A stretch of 64,000 nt of DNA from Halomonas sp. JB37 (GCF_002332255.1 NZ_NRGW01000001.1:124001-188000), one strand, 5' to 3'; positions 42,327-51,646 are shown, numbered from the stretch's first letter. The notes: a model not told the origin generated them from the sequence alone. Program-made: numbers and translations.

Positions 42327-43283
42327 ATGCTATATGGACTTAGTTTGTTAGCAGGCATTGTGCTACTCACCCTCGGAGGAGAATCGCTTATTCGCGGAGC
42401 GGTAGCGGGCGCTAAAAGAGTGGGTGTCTCACCCTTGCTGACAGGGCTTGTCGTGGTGGGCTTTGGCACCTCGGCGCCCGAGCTGGTCGTTTCTATTCAT
42501 GCCGCTATGAACCAGCAGCCGGACATTGCTATTGGCAACATAGTGGGCAGCAACATTGGCAATATTTTATTGATCCTGGGAATGTGCGCGGTTATCTGCC
42601 CGATGGTCGTGCAGCCTTTAGCACTGCGCCGTGATGGACTGGTCGTTGTTTTGGCCAGCCTGCTGTTTATAGCACTGTCGTTTAGCGGAGCATTAGGCCG
42701 CGTTGATGCCGGGATTTTTCTTGCCGGCCTCGTCTGCTATCTCGTTTGGGCCTACGTAAGCGAAAGCCGCCAGCATGTGCCGGCGACCGATATGCATACC
42801 TCAGAAGCGGAGGAAATGACCAAGCTACCCACGACAGGCTGGATGATGGGCCTAGCGCTGATTGCCGGCTTAGGCATGCTGGTTGGTGGCTCGCAGTTGC
42901 TCCTTTATGGCGCCATTGGTCTGGCCCAGACCATGGGAATTTCTGAGGCGGTTATCGGCCTAACCATCGTTGCCGTGGGTACTTCGCTGCCTGAGATGGC
43001 GGTCTCAGTGATTGCAGCGCTACGGCGTCATGCCGACGTTGCCGTCGGGAACATTCTTGGCAGTAATATTTTCAACCTGCTTGGCATCTTAGGTATCTCA
43101 GCGTTTTTACAGCCGCTTCCGCTGGCACCGCGCGTGGCGATGTTTGATCAATGGGTCATGCTGGGCGCTGCTGGCCTGCTGGTACTGTTTTTGTATACTG
43201 GCATGCGCCTATCACGCTGGGAAGGTGCTGCGCTGCTGGCAGGCTATGCCGCTTACTTAGCGCTAAGCTTTACTATCTTCTAA
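42327..43283 (+). CDS. Calcium/sodium antiporter (CaCA family, YrbG-like)
   Basis: A 318-residue membrane protein with about ten spans in two inverted alpha repeats. The repeat signatures are GTSAPELVVS...GNIVGSNIGNI (about 47-75) and GTSLPEMAVS...GNILGSNIFNL (about 217-250). Exchanges Ca2+ for Na+ or K+ across the inner membrane. The ATG at 42327 has GAGG 8 bases upstream. Single gene with a terminator after it. Confidence 0.92.
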   Translation: MLYGLSLLAGIVLLTLGGESLIRGAVAGAKRVGVSPLLTGLVVVGFGTSAPELVVSIHAAMNQQPDIAIGNIVGSNIGNILLILGMCAVICPMVVQPLALRRDGLVVVLASLLFIALSFSGALGRVDAGIFLAGLVCYLVWAYVSESRQHVPATDMHTSEAEEMTKLPTTGWMMGLALIAGLGMLVGGSQLLLYGAIGLAQTMGISEAVIGLTIVAVGTSLPEMAVSVIAALRRHADVAVGNILGSNIFNLLGILGISAFLQPLPLAPRVAMFDQWVMLGAAGLLVLFLYTGMRLSRWEGAALLAGYAAYLALSFTIF

Positions 43284-43308
43284 GCCCATCTGCTCGCTGA
43301 TTGCATGG

Positions 43309-43335
43309 AGCCAAAAGCACCCTGTGCTTTTGGCT
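43309..43335 (+). terminator. Terminator after CaCA exchanger gene
   Basis: AGCCAAAAGCAC and its complement form a 12-bp stem with a 3-base loop 25 bases after the stop, followed by TTATTCATTT. Confidence 0.7.
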
Positions 43336-43372
43336 TATTCATTTAAGCAACTTTTCACAGAGAAGAATTATC

Positions 43373-43951
43373 GTGCGAATCGCGACACTAGGGCCGAGTG
43401 GTAACAATCACGAACTGATTGCCAAACGCTATCTTAAAATGCGCTGTTCAGACGTGGGAAGTGTGGTGCTTTTCACGCAGTTTGAAGATGCATTCCAAGC
43501 GCTTATGACGGGGCAGGCCAGCCACGTCCTGCAGTGCACCGCCCATGCCGCGCACAGCGACTGCGTCGGCCGCTATATGCACCGAGCCTATCCCGTGGAC
43601 ACCTTTATTGCCGGCAGCAAACCCCTGGCGCTGCTAGCACAGCGCGCTATTGCTCAGCCCGCCCACGTAGCGCTGCAGCCAGCAACACGCTATTACGCAG
43701 ATTTAAGCCGCTATCCAGCCATCATTGAGGCTCCGACTACCGTCGCGGTAGCAGAAGGTTTGCTGGACGGTCGCTTTGAAGCAGGTATCTGTGCCGAAGA
43801 AGTACTAGCGCTGGCACCTGAGCAACTGCGTATGGTGCAGTCGCTTGGGCCTGCGCTAGATACCTGGGTGATGTTTGCTAATAGCCCTCTGCTCGCATCC
43901 TCACCGCTGAGGCTAGACCACAAAGATAATGATGATGCCCGCTGCGACTAA
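43373..43951 (+). CDS. Prephenate dehydratase-like domain protein
   Basis: A 192-residue protein from a GTG start (GAGAAG upstream; the terminator at 43309-43335 argues against a longer form). It resembles the two-lobed catalytic domain of prephenate dehydratase: RIATLGPSGNNHE at the N-terminus, a TTVAVAEGLLDG segment and GICAEEV. The catalytic TRF triplet near the C-terminus appears as TWV (164-166), and there is no chorismate mutase or ACT domain. It may be a BacA-like or ligand-binding relative. Its 3' end overlaps the convergent TRAP gene by 39 bases. Confidence 0.65.
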   Translation: MRIATLGPSGNNHELIAKRYLKMRCSDVGSVVLFTQFEDAFQALMTGQASHVLQCTAHAAHSDCVGRYMHRAYPVDTFIAGSKPLALLAQRAIAQPAHVALQPATRYYADLSRYPAIIEAPTTVAVAEGLLDGRFEAGICAEEVLALAPEQLRMVQSLGPALDTWVMFANSPLLASSPLRLDHKDNDDARCD

Positions 43952-45715
43952 CGCCACGCGATGCCACAGCGCTTTGCGTGCAATAACGCCAAATGAAATG
44001 GCCGTTAACCCGATCGCCACTTTCAGTGCGTAAAGCAGGGCGCCGGAGGGATTAAAGGCTAGCTGGATCATTTCTGGATTGGCGACCATCGCCAACGGAA
44101 TGATGTATAGCCCAATGCCAAGCGCCATCGCCTTAAACGCCACTTTGAGCCAGTTCTCGCCCACCATGCCCGCGGCAATAAACACGCCCCCGCACACCGG
44201 CGGCGTAATGGTTGAGAGCAGCGCATACCAAAACACAAAAAGATGCGCCAAGAGCGGCTCTAAACCTAAAGAGGTTAGCGCAGGCCCGGCAACCGAAACA
44301 CAAATCACGTAGGCCGCCGTGGTCGGCACCTCCATGCCGAGAATCAAACACGCCAACGCCGTCAATAGCAACGCAGGCCACAGGGCGTCGTTGGAAAGCG
44401 ACAAAATACCCGAAGTGATTTTAACGCCTAACCCGGTCAGCGACAGCACCCCAACCACCAGAGAGGCGCACAGAATAATGGCGCCAATCACCGCGATCTG
44501 GCGCCCGGCGGTCACCGCCGCTTCCGCTAAGCGGTGCGCAAAACCAGGCAGTGAAAAGCACAGTTTGACATTGAATAACAGCAGCGCTATGCCTGCAAAA
44601 ATCGCAATACTGGCCGCGTACTGGGGAGTATAACCACCGTGAAAAATGCGCTCTAACAACAGTACAAACGGTATCGCGAAAAACAGTGAGGTAATCAACA
44701 CCTCTTTAGCATGGGGCCGCTCACTCTCAGCAACTGGCTGTAAATCATGCCGAGTCGCATACGCATTAATGCCTACCCAAACGGTCAGAAAATACAGCAC
44801 CGCCGGCAGCATAGCGGCAGCCATAATCTGCGTGTAGGGCGTCCCCGTAAGCTCTACCATCACGAACGCACCCGCCCCCATCAGCGGCGGCATAATCTGC
44901 CCACCGGAAGAAGCCACCGCCTCCACCGCACCGGCCAACGAACGCGGATAACGCAAACGCACCATCGAAGGAATGGTGATCGCACCGGTCGAGGCCACGT
45001 TGGCCGAGGCTGAACCAGAGATGGACCCCATCAATGCCGATGAAATCACCGCCACTTTGGCAGCACCGCCCGTTAGGCGGCCCGCTACGGCGCTGGCTAA
45101 ATTCATAAAGCCCTGTCCAGCCTCACCGGCATTGAGCACAGCGCCAAAAATCACAAAAATGGCGACAACGCTGACGCTCACGCCGGTTAATGACCCCCAC
45201 AGGCCGCCTTCGGCAATGGTCAGCGTACCGACCATACTCTGCAGCGGCAGACCTGGGTGCCCAAAGGCACCGGGCACATACTGGCCAAAAGCACCGTACA
45301 TCAGCGCCAATAAGGCGACTAGCGGCAGCGGCCAGCCAATCGCTCTGCGGGCAGCCTCAAGCGCCAGCGCAATTAAAAACACGCCAATCGCCATCTGTAG
45401 ATGCGTATCGATAAAGCCATACTGATTAGCCAACGCCGCTTCGTTAAAGGCAATATAGCTGCACGCCGCAATGCCCAGCAGCGTTAAAAGCCAACCGCTT
45501 ATGCGCTGAGCCGGCGTTTTCGCCATAAAGATCAATACCCACGGCAACAGCAGCGCCATGTGCAGCGGCCGGCTCACCAGCGCAGGCGTTAAGCCGTAAA
45601 AAATCAGCCCAAGGTGGAATACAACGCTGACCGCACCAAGCGCTATCCAGCCAGGCGCTATCGCGTTGTCCGCTGCGGAGGACGTCGCTGCTTGCGACGA
45701 AAAGGAAAAACGCAT
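43913..45715 (-). CDS. TRAP transporter fused permease (DctQM type)
   Basis: A 600-residue inner-membrane protein joining a small 4-span DctQ part (about 20-130) to a large DctM part. Typical TRAP features are GSISGSASANVASTGAITIPSM and the SSGGQIMPPLMGAGAFVM hairpin. Fused permeases of this kind go with TAXI-type receptors, and a TAXI receptor gene lies just upstream. The ATG at 45715 is used; homologues start close to it. Substrates are often C4-dicarboxylates, glutamate or other organic anions. Confidence 0.92.
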   Translation of the reverse strand: MRFSFSSQAATSSAADNAIAPGWIALGAVSVVFHLGLIFYGLTPALVSRPLHMALLLPWVLIFMAKTPAQRISGWLLTLLGIAACSYIAFNEAALANQYGFIDTHLQMAIGVFLIALALEAARRAIGWPLPLVALLALMYGAFGQYVPGAFGHPGLPLQSMVGTLTIAEGGLWGSLTGVSVSVVAIFVIFGAVLNAGEAGQGFMNLASAVAGRLTGGAAKVAVISSALMGSISGSASANVASTGAITIPSMVRLRYPRSLAGAVEAVASSGGQIMPPLMGAGAFVMVELTGTPYTQIMAAAMLPAVLYFLTVWVGINAYATRHDLQPVAESERPHAKEVLITSLFFAIPFVLLLERIFHGGYTPQYAASIAIFAGIALLLFNVKLCFSLPGFAHRLAEAAVTAGRQIAVIGAIILCASLVVGVLSLTGLGVKITSGILSLSNDALWPALLLTALACLILGMEVPTTAAYVICVSVAGPALTSLGLEPLLAHLFVFWYALLSTITPPVCGGVFIAAGMVGENWLKVAFKAMALGIGLYIIPLAMVANPEMIQLAFNPSGALLYALKVAIGLTAISFGVIARKALWHRVALVAAGIIIIFVV

Positions 45716-45737
45716 GCCAAGTTGCCTATTGATACGG

Positions 45738-45767
45738 CACTGCCACGGCACAAGCGCCGTGGCAGTG
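45738..45767 (-). other. 12-bp hairpin between TAXI receptor and TRAP permease
   Basis: CACTGCCACGGC pairs perfectly with GCCGTGGCAGTG around a 6-base loop, without a T run. Such hairpins between receptor and permease genes can stabilise receptor mRNA so that more receptor than permease is made. It lies between the tandem repeat and the permease start. Confidence 0.6.
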
Positions 45768-45786
45768 GGAAAAGGAACGAAAGAGT

Positions 45787-45838
45787 CTATCGAACAGAAC
45801 TATCGAAAAGGGCTATCGCACAGGACTATCAAACAGCG
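45787..45838. repeat. Four 13-bp imperfect tandem units after the TAXI gene
   Basis: Four contiguous 13-base units, each starting ctatc, in exact register (45787, 45800, 45813, 45826). The array ends exactly at the stop codon of the TAXI receptor gene, so it is in its 3' UTR. Non-coding; the third and fourth units are more diverged. Confidence 0.85.
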
Positions 45839-46816
45839 TTAGCGCAGGGCATCCGGTATGTCGATACCCGCTTCATCGTAGTAACGTAGTGCACCGGGGT
45901 GAAGCTTACCCAGCATATTTTCAAGCATTTCCGGCGTAATGCTGCTCCACCAGGCGGCCTCTTCGGCCATGGCATCGCGACGCTCCCAGAACGTCTTCGT
46001 CAGCAGGTACGCGGTATCGTCATCCATCTGCGTAGTGGTGTAGGCAATGACCGGCAGTGACGTCGTTTCAACATCTTGCTCTACGCCGGGGTAAGTGCCG
46101 CCAGGAATGGTTTGGCGCGGCGCGCCGGTCTGTTCGATTTGCTCATCGGTCAGGCTTACCATAGAGACAGGCATGCTGGCAGCCGTCTCAATCACGTTGG
46201 GGGACGGGAATGAGCTGGCGGTCACAAAACCGTCAATCTGGCCATTTTTAAGCGCATCAGGGCCACTACCAATAGCAGCATCGGCAATTTGAACGTCGTC
46301 TTCCAGGCCGAACAGCTCAAGATAACGAGCCGCTTCACGGGCACCAAACGTGCCTTTACCAATCAACAGGTGCTTACCTTCCAGGGCGGAAATATCGGTC
46401 ACGCCTTCATCGCCCGCCAGTACAAAGTGCATGGTAATAGAAGGGATCGGGAATAAGCCGCGTATCTCTTGAAAGCGAGGGCTCTGCCGCTCAGCAAAGG
46501 GGCCTTCGCCCGCCATCGCCTGTTCGACTAGCGCGGGAGGTGTCGTGAAAACGTAGTTACCCTGACGGGCCATGACTTCCATTACATTTTGTACGGAGCC
46601 TTGGCTTTCTTCCAGCGTAAGAATAATGTCGTCGTCCGTGCCCTGGCGAATCGCCTCAGAAAGCTCTACGCCCATCTGGTAATAAGCGGTTCCTGCAGAA
46701 GCCGATTTATAGGTCACACGCGTTTCGGCATGGGCGGAAAACGCGGCACTGGCTAAGGCTAACGTCGCTACTGACATGCCAAGCGTGCGGTTTAGGGAGC
46801 GAAATGGGTTGCGCAT
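45839..46816 (-). CDS. TAXI family TRAP solute receptor
   Basis: A 325-residue periplasmic binding protein with a Sec signal peptide ending near AHAE (30-32), the SASAGTAYYQMGVELSEAI opening, and the conserved central LLIGKGTFGAREAARYLELFGL region. Partner of the fused TRAP permease downstream, 120 bases away. The ATG at 46816 has GAGG 9 bases upstream; the open frame before it lacks one. Ligand unknown. Confidence 0.92.
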   Translation of the reverse strand: MRNPFRSLNRTLGMSVATLALASAAFSAHAETRVTYKSASAGTAYYQMGVELSEAIRQGTDDDIILTLEESQGSVQNVMEVMARQGNYVFTTPPALVEQAMAGEGPFAERQSPRFQEIRGLFPIPSITMHFVLAGDEGVTDISALEGKHLLIGKGTFGAREAARYLELFGLEDDVQIADAAIGSGPDALKNGQIDGFVTASSFPSPNVIETAASMPVSMVSLTDEQIEQTGAPRQTIPGGTYPGVEQDVETTSLPVIAYTTTQMDDDTAYLLTKTFWERRDAMAEEAAWWSSITPEMLENMLGKLHPGALRYYDEAGIDIPDALR

Positions 46817-47284
46817 TCTTTTATTCCTCAACGTGTCCAGTAGCCGCTTGCTAGCCGGCCTCATTTTTATCTTACCAAGCCGTGAGCGTGGCGCGCCTCA
46901 AAATAGCACGACTGCGCTTAATCGGGCACTCCCCTGTTGCATCTCCTCTAACGCCACCGGTCATCAAACCACTTCATCAATTTCTGCACGCTGCATTTTA
47001 AAAGCGACACTAGTGACATTAACAAAAGCCTCTAAAAAATAAAATTTAGCTAGCCTCACTATTAACACTTAGTATCATATTAATAAGATAATGAATTAAT
47101 TTACAAAACCATTGCTTCTAAAGTTTCCATTACCTAAAAGATTAATTTACTAAAAAAAGATCCGATTCTTTTAATAACGACGACCTTCATTCGTTTTTAT
47201 AACGTATTGCGCCGCAACACAGGCTGATAACATGGAATCCCTTTTAAACAATTTCTAATAACTTAACCATGGGACAGACCTCAC
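46817..47284. other. AT-rich divergent promoter region
   Basis: About 470 bases without a supported gene between the TAXI gene and nhaD. Bases 47030-47200 are markedly AT-rich (runs such as taataagataatgaattaat), suggesting curved DNA or binding by H-NS-like proteins. Both divergent promoters should lie here; no site could be assigned with confidence. Confidence 0.5.
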
Positions 47285-48763
47285 ATGCCTACGTTGAGCA
47301 AACACTCTTGCCAGCCACGATTACATCGTCGCTGGCTTTTTTTATTAGCAGCCTTATTGTTATGCATCAGTCCTAGCGCTTTTGCCGTCACCGGCGAATT
47401 AAATTTAACCACTTCACTCGTGGGCTTTTTTGCCGTCGCGATTTTTGTCTTGGCATATGCGTTAGTCATGGCAGAAGAAAAGATTCATATGCGCAAATCA
47501 AAACCCGTACTAGTAGCCGCCGGCATTATTTGGGGGCTTATCGGCTGGGTGTATGTCCAAAATGGCATGTCTGAGGCATCAGAATACGCGTTTAGAATGA
47601 CGTTGTTAGAGTTCACCGAGCTGATGCTGTTCTTACTGGTGGCCATGACTTATATCAATGCGATGGAAGAGCGCCTCGTGTTCGACGCACTGCGGTCATG
47701 GATGCTGCGCAAAGGCTTCAACTACCGCACTCTTTTTTGGCTGACCGGCGGCCTTGCCTTCGTGCTGTCACCCGTTGCCGATAACCTTACCACCGCTTTG
47801 CTCATGTGCGCCGTAGTAACGAAAGTCGCCGAAGGTGATCAGCGCTTTATTAACATGGCATGCATCAATATTGTGGTTGCCGCCAACGCAGGCGGCGCTT
47901 TTAGTCCTTTCGGCGATATAACCACGCTAATGGTGTGGCAAGCAGGCATGGTCGCGTTTCAAGATTTCTTCATTCTATTTATTCCGGCGCTGGTCAACTT
48001 CTTGATTCCCGCCACCATCATGAGTCTATTTATTAAGGATGAGAAGCCCGCCAGCGTTCATGAAGACGTATGGATGAAGCGCGGTGCGCGACGCATCGTG
48101 GCGCTGTTTTTATTGACCATTATCACCGCGGTACTCTGCCATGTAGTGCTTCACCTGCCGCCCGTACTGGGCATGATGACCGGCCTGGGCTATTTGCAAT
48201 TCTTTGGCTATTACCTGCGCCGTAGCTTGCCTCGTTCACTCAAGCGCAAACGTGAGATTTACAGCCGGGAAGGTGATAATCGTAAGTTGGCACAGCTAGG
48301 TAGCGTGGTTCCCTTCGATGTTTTTAATCGCGTGGCGCGCGCCGAGTGGGACACGCTACTGTTCTTCTATGGGGTCGTCATGTGTGTGGGCGGGCTAGGT
48401 TTTATGGGCTATCTCAGCCTGCTATCAGATGCCCTGTATACAGGCTGGAACCCTACCGCGGCCAACATTACGCTAGGCGTTGTCTCCGCGGTGATCGACA
48501 ACATTCCGGTAATGTTTGCCGTGCTCACCATGGATCCCGACATGTCGCACGGCCAATGGCTGCTCATCACCTTAACCGCGGGGGTTGGCGGCAGCCTGCT
48601 ATCGATTGGCTCAGCGGCCGGCGTGGCAGTGATGGGGCAAGCACGAGGGTCATATACGTTTATGGGGCATTTACGCTGGTCGCCAGTGATTCTGCTCGGC
48701 TATATCGCTAGCATCCTGGTCCACATGTGGATCAATGCTGATAGCTTTGCGCTTTTCAATTAA
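47285..48763 (+). CDS. nhaD: Na+/H+ antiporter NhaD
   Basis: A 492-residue membrane protein of the ArsB/NhaD superfamily, with about 12 spans. It starts with an N-terminal hydrophobic segment typical of halophile and chlamydial NhaD, then EFTELMLFLLVAMTYINAMEER, the FVLSPVADNLTTALLM motif, AGGAFSPFGDITTLMVW and, near the end, the VVSAVIDNIPVMFAVLTM motif. It exports Na+ (or Li+) at alkaline pH, in keeping with a salt-adapted host. Confidence 0.94.
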   Translation: MPTLSKHSCQPRLHRRWLFLLAALLLCISPSAFAVTGELNLTTSLVGFFAVAIFVLAYALVMAEEKIHMRKSKPVLVAAGIIWGLIGWVYVQNGMSEASEYAFRMTLLEFTELMLFLLVAMTYINAMEERLVFDALRSWMLRKGFNYRTLFWLTGGLAFVLSPVADNLTTALLMCAVVTKVAEGDQRFINMACINIVVAANAGGAFSPFGDITTLMVWQAGMVAFQDFFILFIPALVNFLIPATIMSLFIKDEKPASVHEDVWMKRGARRIVALFLLTIITAVLCHVVLHLPPVLGMMTGLGYLQFFGYYLRRSLPRSLKRKREIYSREGDNRKLAQLGSVVPFDVFNRVARAEWDTLLFFYGVVMCVGGLGFMGYLSLLSDALYTGWNPTAANITLGVVSAVIDNIPVMFAVLTMDPDMSHGQWLLITLTAGVGGSLLSIGSAAGVAVMGQARGSYTFMGHLRWSPVILLGYIASILVHMWINADSFALFN

Positions 48764-48806
48764 CTCAGGCTAGCGGCCTAAGCGACATTAAGCCCATGAC
48801 GGCAAA

Positions 48807-49478
48807 TCACTGGCCCGGCATCGTGAGCGGGCCGGCTCGCGCTACCACCCGCTGCCACGCAGTGTCTTGTTCAATACGCGACACAAAGGCGGCAATAGCC
48901 GGATATTTCTCCAGCGACTGAGTGGCAGCAACGGCCTGCAGCGGGAAGCTCATTTGAATATCGGCACCGCTCGGCCATGGCCCGCCAAAATTACCGTGCG
49001 CCGATAAATGTTGGTTAATAACGCTGAGATGCTGCTTAATCTGAGGCGCCAGGAAGCGCTTGCTCACCGTATCGCTAATGCCTTTTGCCAGCGGCTTTAT
49101 CAGCCACGGCGACTGTTTAGGGATCTGCCCAAACACAAGCTGCATCACCAGCAGCGGCATTAGCGAGCCTTCGGCGTAATGCAGCCAGTACCGATAGTCT
49201 ACCCACGCATGCATATCTTCCTGAGCAGGCTGTAGCCGGCCTTGCCCATAGCGCTGCAGCAGATAATCAATGATAGCCCCCGACTCGGCCACGGTCAGAT
49301 CACCATCCGTAATCACCGGCGACTTGCCCAGTGGATGAATTTTTTTCAGCGATGCTGGCGCCTGCTGCGTTTTCTCATCGCGCTGGTAAACGACCAGTTC
49401 GTAGTCCAGCTCAAGAGCTTCGAGTAGCCACAGAATGCGATGAGAACGCGATTTTTCCAGATGGTGAACCTGAATCAT
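48807..49478 (-). CDS. Glutathione S-transferase family protein
   Basis: A 223-residue GST with an N-terminal thioredoxin fold (IQVHHLEKSRSHRILWLLEALELDYELV, cis-Pro in LGKSPVI, DGDLTVAESGAIIDYL for glutathione) and an all-alpha C-terminal domain. The active-site Ser/Tyr position is in the LEKSRSHR loop, like bacterial beta/Ure2p-like relatives. The ATG at 49478 has AAGGAG 6 bases upstream. Substrate unknown. Confidence 0.88.
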   Translation of the reverse strand: MIQVHHLEKSRSHRILWLLEALELDYELVVYQRDEKTQQAPASLKKIHPLGKSPVITDGDLTVAESGAIIDYLLQRYGQGRLQPAQEDMHAWVDYRYWLHYAEGSLMPLLVMQLVFGQIPKQSPWLIKPLAKGISDTVSKRFLAPQIKQHLSVINQHLSAHGNFGGPWPSGADIQMSFPLQAVAATQSLEKYPAIAAFVSRIEQDTAWQRVVARAGPLTMPGQ

Positions 49479-49654
49479 AAAAGCTCCTTGGGACTGAGTT
49501 AGCCGCACGCATTGCACCAGCGACAGCGATCCTTTTCTGTCAGTACATTTCTACTAGAACCGTGCGCTTATTGCTTTAAACCACGCTTATCAAGATCCGA
49601 TTAGATAGAACCTATTGACCAAGACTAGCACCATCTCAGCGAGATCCAGCATTA

Positions 49655-50233
49655 TTATGATCGAGACGTTTGGCGCCAGCGCGCCAGCATATCCAGCGGT
49701 GACCATTTACCTTGCAGCCAGGGCGCTAATAGGCGCATAGAGAGTGGAATAAACACAAACACCATGACAGGCGTTAGCATTAAGGTGCTCACTACTACCC
49801 GCGGCACTAGTGCCCACTCGGCTAATACGCCGCCAAATAACCATTGAAACAGCAGCGAGATAGGGAAAAAAGCCAGCCAGACGGCCACCGCCTGTTTCCA
49901 GCGCGGAGGAATGCTGCTAACGCTAGTTTGAAACCAAGTATCCAGCCCCGTAGCGCGATGCTCATGGGGCGCCTCATAGAGCCCTGCCCCGCGTTCGAGC
50001 CAAGCATGGCGTGAAGCGGAGTGCTCCCAGGCTGCTAAAGTCTCACTACTGCTAAAGCGAAATATGATCTGATATTCGTTATCGTCAACCGGTGGCGCCA
50101 ATACGCCAGAGCCGAGATAACCAGCAAAATCAGCCGCTAGCTCCCGCCCTTCGTTAAGCCAACGATTAAAATCGAAATAGCGACCGTGCTCAACGCGTCG
50201 AGCCACCATCAATGTGACAGGTGAGGCAGACAT
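49655..50233 (-). CDS. Antibiotic biosynthesis monooxygenase-like membrane protein
   Basis: A 192-residue protein. The N-terminal 95 residues resemble the ABM ferredoxin-like fold (VTLMVARRVEHGRYFDFNRWLNEG, IIFRFSSSETLAAWEHSASR), and the C-terminus has two membrane spans (about 113-135 and 140-165). This ABM-plus-two-spans form is common in proteobacteria; the role is not known. Single gene. Confidence 0.82.
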   Translation of the reverse strand: MSASPVTLMVARRVEHGRYFDFNRWLNEGRELAADFAGYLGSGVLAPPVDDNEYQIIFRFSSSETLAAWEHSASRHAWLERGAGLYEAPHEHRATGLDTWFQTSVSSIPPRWKQAVAVWLAFFPISLLFQWLFGGVLAEWALVPRVVVSTLMLTPVMVFVFIPLSMRLLAPWLQGKWSPLDMLARWRQTSRS

Positions 50234-50456
50234 GGTATATCTCCTAATGTGCTGACAGCGCAGGCCGGGTAGGCAGGCTGTTTGCTTTCAAGCGGATAAG
50301 CCTGAAAGTCCAATAACCACATTATACAAGCAATGTTGATGCCATGTTATGCCTGTTTGAGTACGGCCATTGAGAGCCTGCGAGTAGGGCAATGAGCCTA
50401 ATCGCGCAATGCGCGGCACTTACTAGATAGATTTTTGATAGGAATACGTTTAAAGC

Positions 50457-50684
50457 TCAGCGTGTATTTAAGGGGGCAATACTTATAAAGCGGCCCTGCT
50501 CAGAAAAACGTAATCGATAGATACCGCGTACACCGTCACGATTGATCACTTTGCGAATTGCCTCTGCGGGAAATATTACCCAACGGCCATCTACACTGCG
50601 TGTACGCACATTGGCAATACGTCCCTCGTAATAGGCTAAACACTCGTCGTAATGGAGATTGATGACCACATCAATGGTTGGCAT
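50457..50684 (-). CDS. DUF2835 family protein
   Basis: A 75-residue protein matching DUF2835: CLAYYEGRIANVRTRSVDGRWVIFPAEAIRKVINRDGVRGIYRLRF and a short C-terminal tail. A small PilZ-like or SH3-like fold is plausible. Function unknown. The gap to the left (50234-50456) has no gene. Confidence 0.8.
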   Translation of the reverse strand: MPTIDVVINLHYDECLAYYEGRIANVRTRSVDGRWVIFPAEAIRKVINRDGVRGIYRLRFSEQGRFISIAPLNTR

Positions 50685-50777
50685 AGTGCAGCGCTATGGT
50701 TAATTTATAAAAATTTAGCAACATTACGGTGCATGATGGGCTGTCTACGCTAGTGAATGCCATTCAACACGCGATGG

Positions 50778-51005
50778 TCAATGACCTAACCATACTGGCA
50801 ATGCTCCAGCAGGCATTGGCCTTGCAATACCATAGCCTTGCGCTAGCTCGCACCTAAAAGCCATTAACGCTCTAACATGCTCAAGTGCTTCCATACACTC
50901 TGCCAACATGGGCCGTTCAAAGCGACTGTCCATATAAATGACACTCTCCGCAATCGCCATATCGACTGGTTGGCGTAACTTAACAACATGTTGCCCTGGA
51001 CGTAA
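50778..51005 (-). pseudogene. Decayed C-terminal fragment of an EAL-domain phosphodiesterase
   Basis: The minus-strand frame ends with LAQGYGIARPMPAGALPVWL, the classic end of an EAL domain, preceded by DMAIAESVIY...FERPMLAECMEALEH, which aligns with the usual DLAIVEGVI...FDRPVIAEGVETLEH. The catalytic EGVET is changed to ECMEA, the upstream frame ends in a stop at 51006-51008 and the rest of the domain (including the EAL motif) is absent. It is read as a gene remnant. The stretch from 51005 to 51066 holds nothing else. Confidence 0.75.
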
Positions 51006-51066
51006 TCATCAGGATAGATGGCTGAAGATGACGCGCATGGACGGAGATGACAGAGAGCACAGTTAC

Positions 51067-51627
51067 TTAAGGGGCAGGGCTGGCGGCACCTAAAAAGCGC
51101 GCCTGCCAATAGTCGATTTCTAACGGCACGCTCACCACACGACGACCATTACCGGGCGCATGAATCATTTGGCCGTTGCCACGATAGATACCGACATGTG
51201 TCGCTTTGCGGCGCTCACCAAAGAAAAGCAGGTCGCCGGGGCGCGGGGCATCGGCCTTTGGCAAGGCTTGAAACTGTTCATTGGCGGTGCGCGGTACACG
51301 AATGCCCGCCGCCCGATAGGTCATTTCCACCAGCCCCGAGCAGTCTAGACCTTCCGGTGTATTGCCTCCGAAGCGATACGGCGTGCCAATGGCCTGCTGG
51401 GCATGGGAAAGAATGAGCGCACGCTCCATAGAAATACCGGCGCGGTCGGGTGGTGCATCTATCGGCGTCAGCTCGCGGCTGGCACAGCCCGCCAACACAA
51501 GCATGAATAGGCAGGGCAACAGCCACCCGCGGCGCAAGACGACCGCATAAGGTAAAGACGACAGGCGAACCAATGACATGGACAGGCGCTCCGGTAAGCT
51601 AACTGCCCTCATAATGGCGTAAAGCAT
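51067..51627 (-). CDS. NlpC/P60 family lipoprotein (C40 peptidase)
   Basis: A 186-residue cell-wall hydrolase-like protein. It has a lipobox LAGC (Cys48 with this start), then the NlpC/P60 domain: GTPYRFGGNTPEGLDCSGLV with catalytic Cys96, THVGIY with His144 and a third His near 156. Likely cleaves peptidoglycan stem peptides. The start is uncertain; ATGs at 51612 and 51579 are alternatives and give a more usual signal length. It follows the histidine phosphatase by 19 bases. Confidence 0.9.
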   Translation of the reverse strand: MLYAIMRAVSLPERLSMSLVRLSSLPYAVVLRRGWLLPCLFMLVLAGCASRELTPIDAPPDRAGISMERALILSHAQQAIGTPYRFGGNTPEGLDCSGLVEMTYRAAGIRVPRTANEQFQALPKADAPRPGDLLFFGERRKATHVGIYRGNGQMIHAPGNGRRVVSVPLEIDYWQARFLGAASPAP

Positions 51628-51646
51628 GCCTAGCCGCCAACAATGC

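Noticed and set aside
45787..45838. Possible CRISPR array
   Set aside because: Units are 13 bp, contiguous without spacers, and no cas genes are present; it is a simple tandem repeat.
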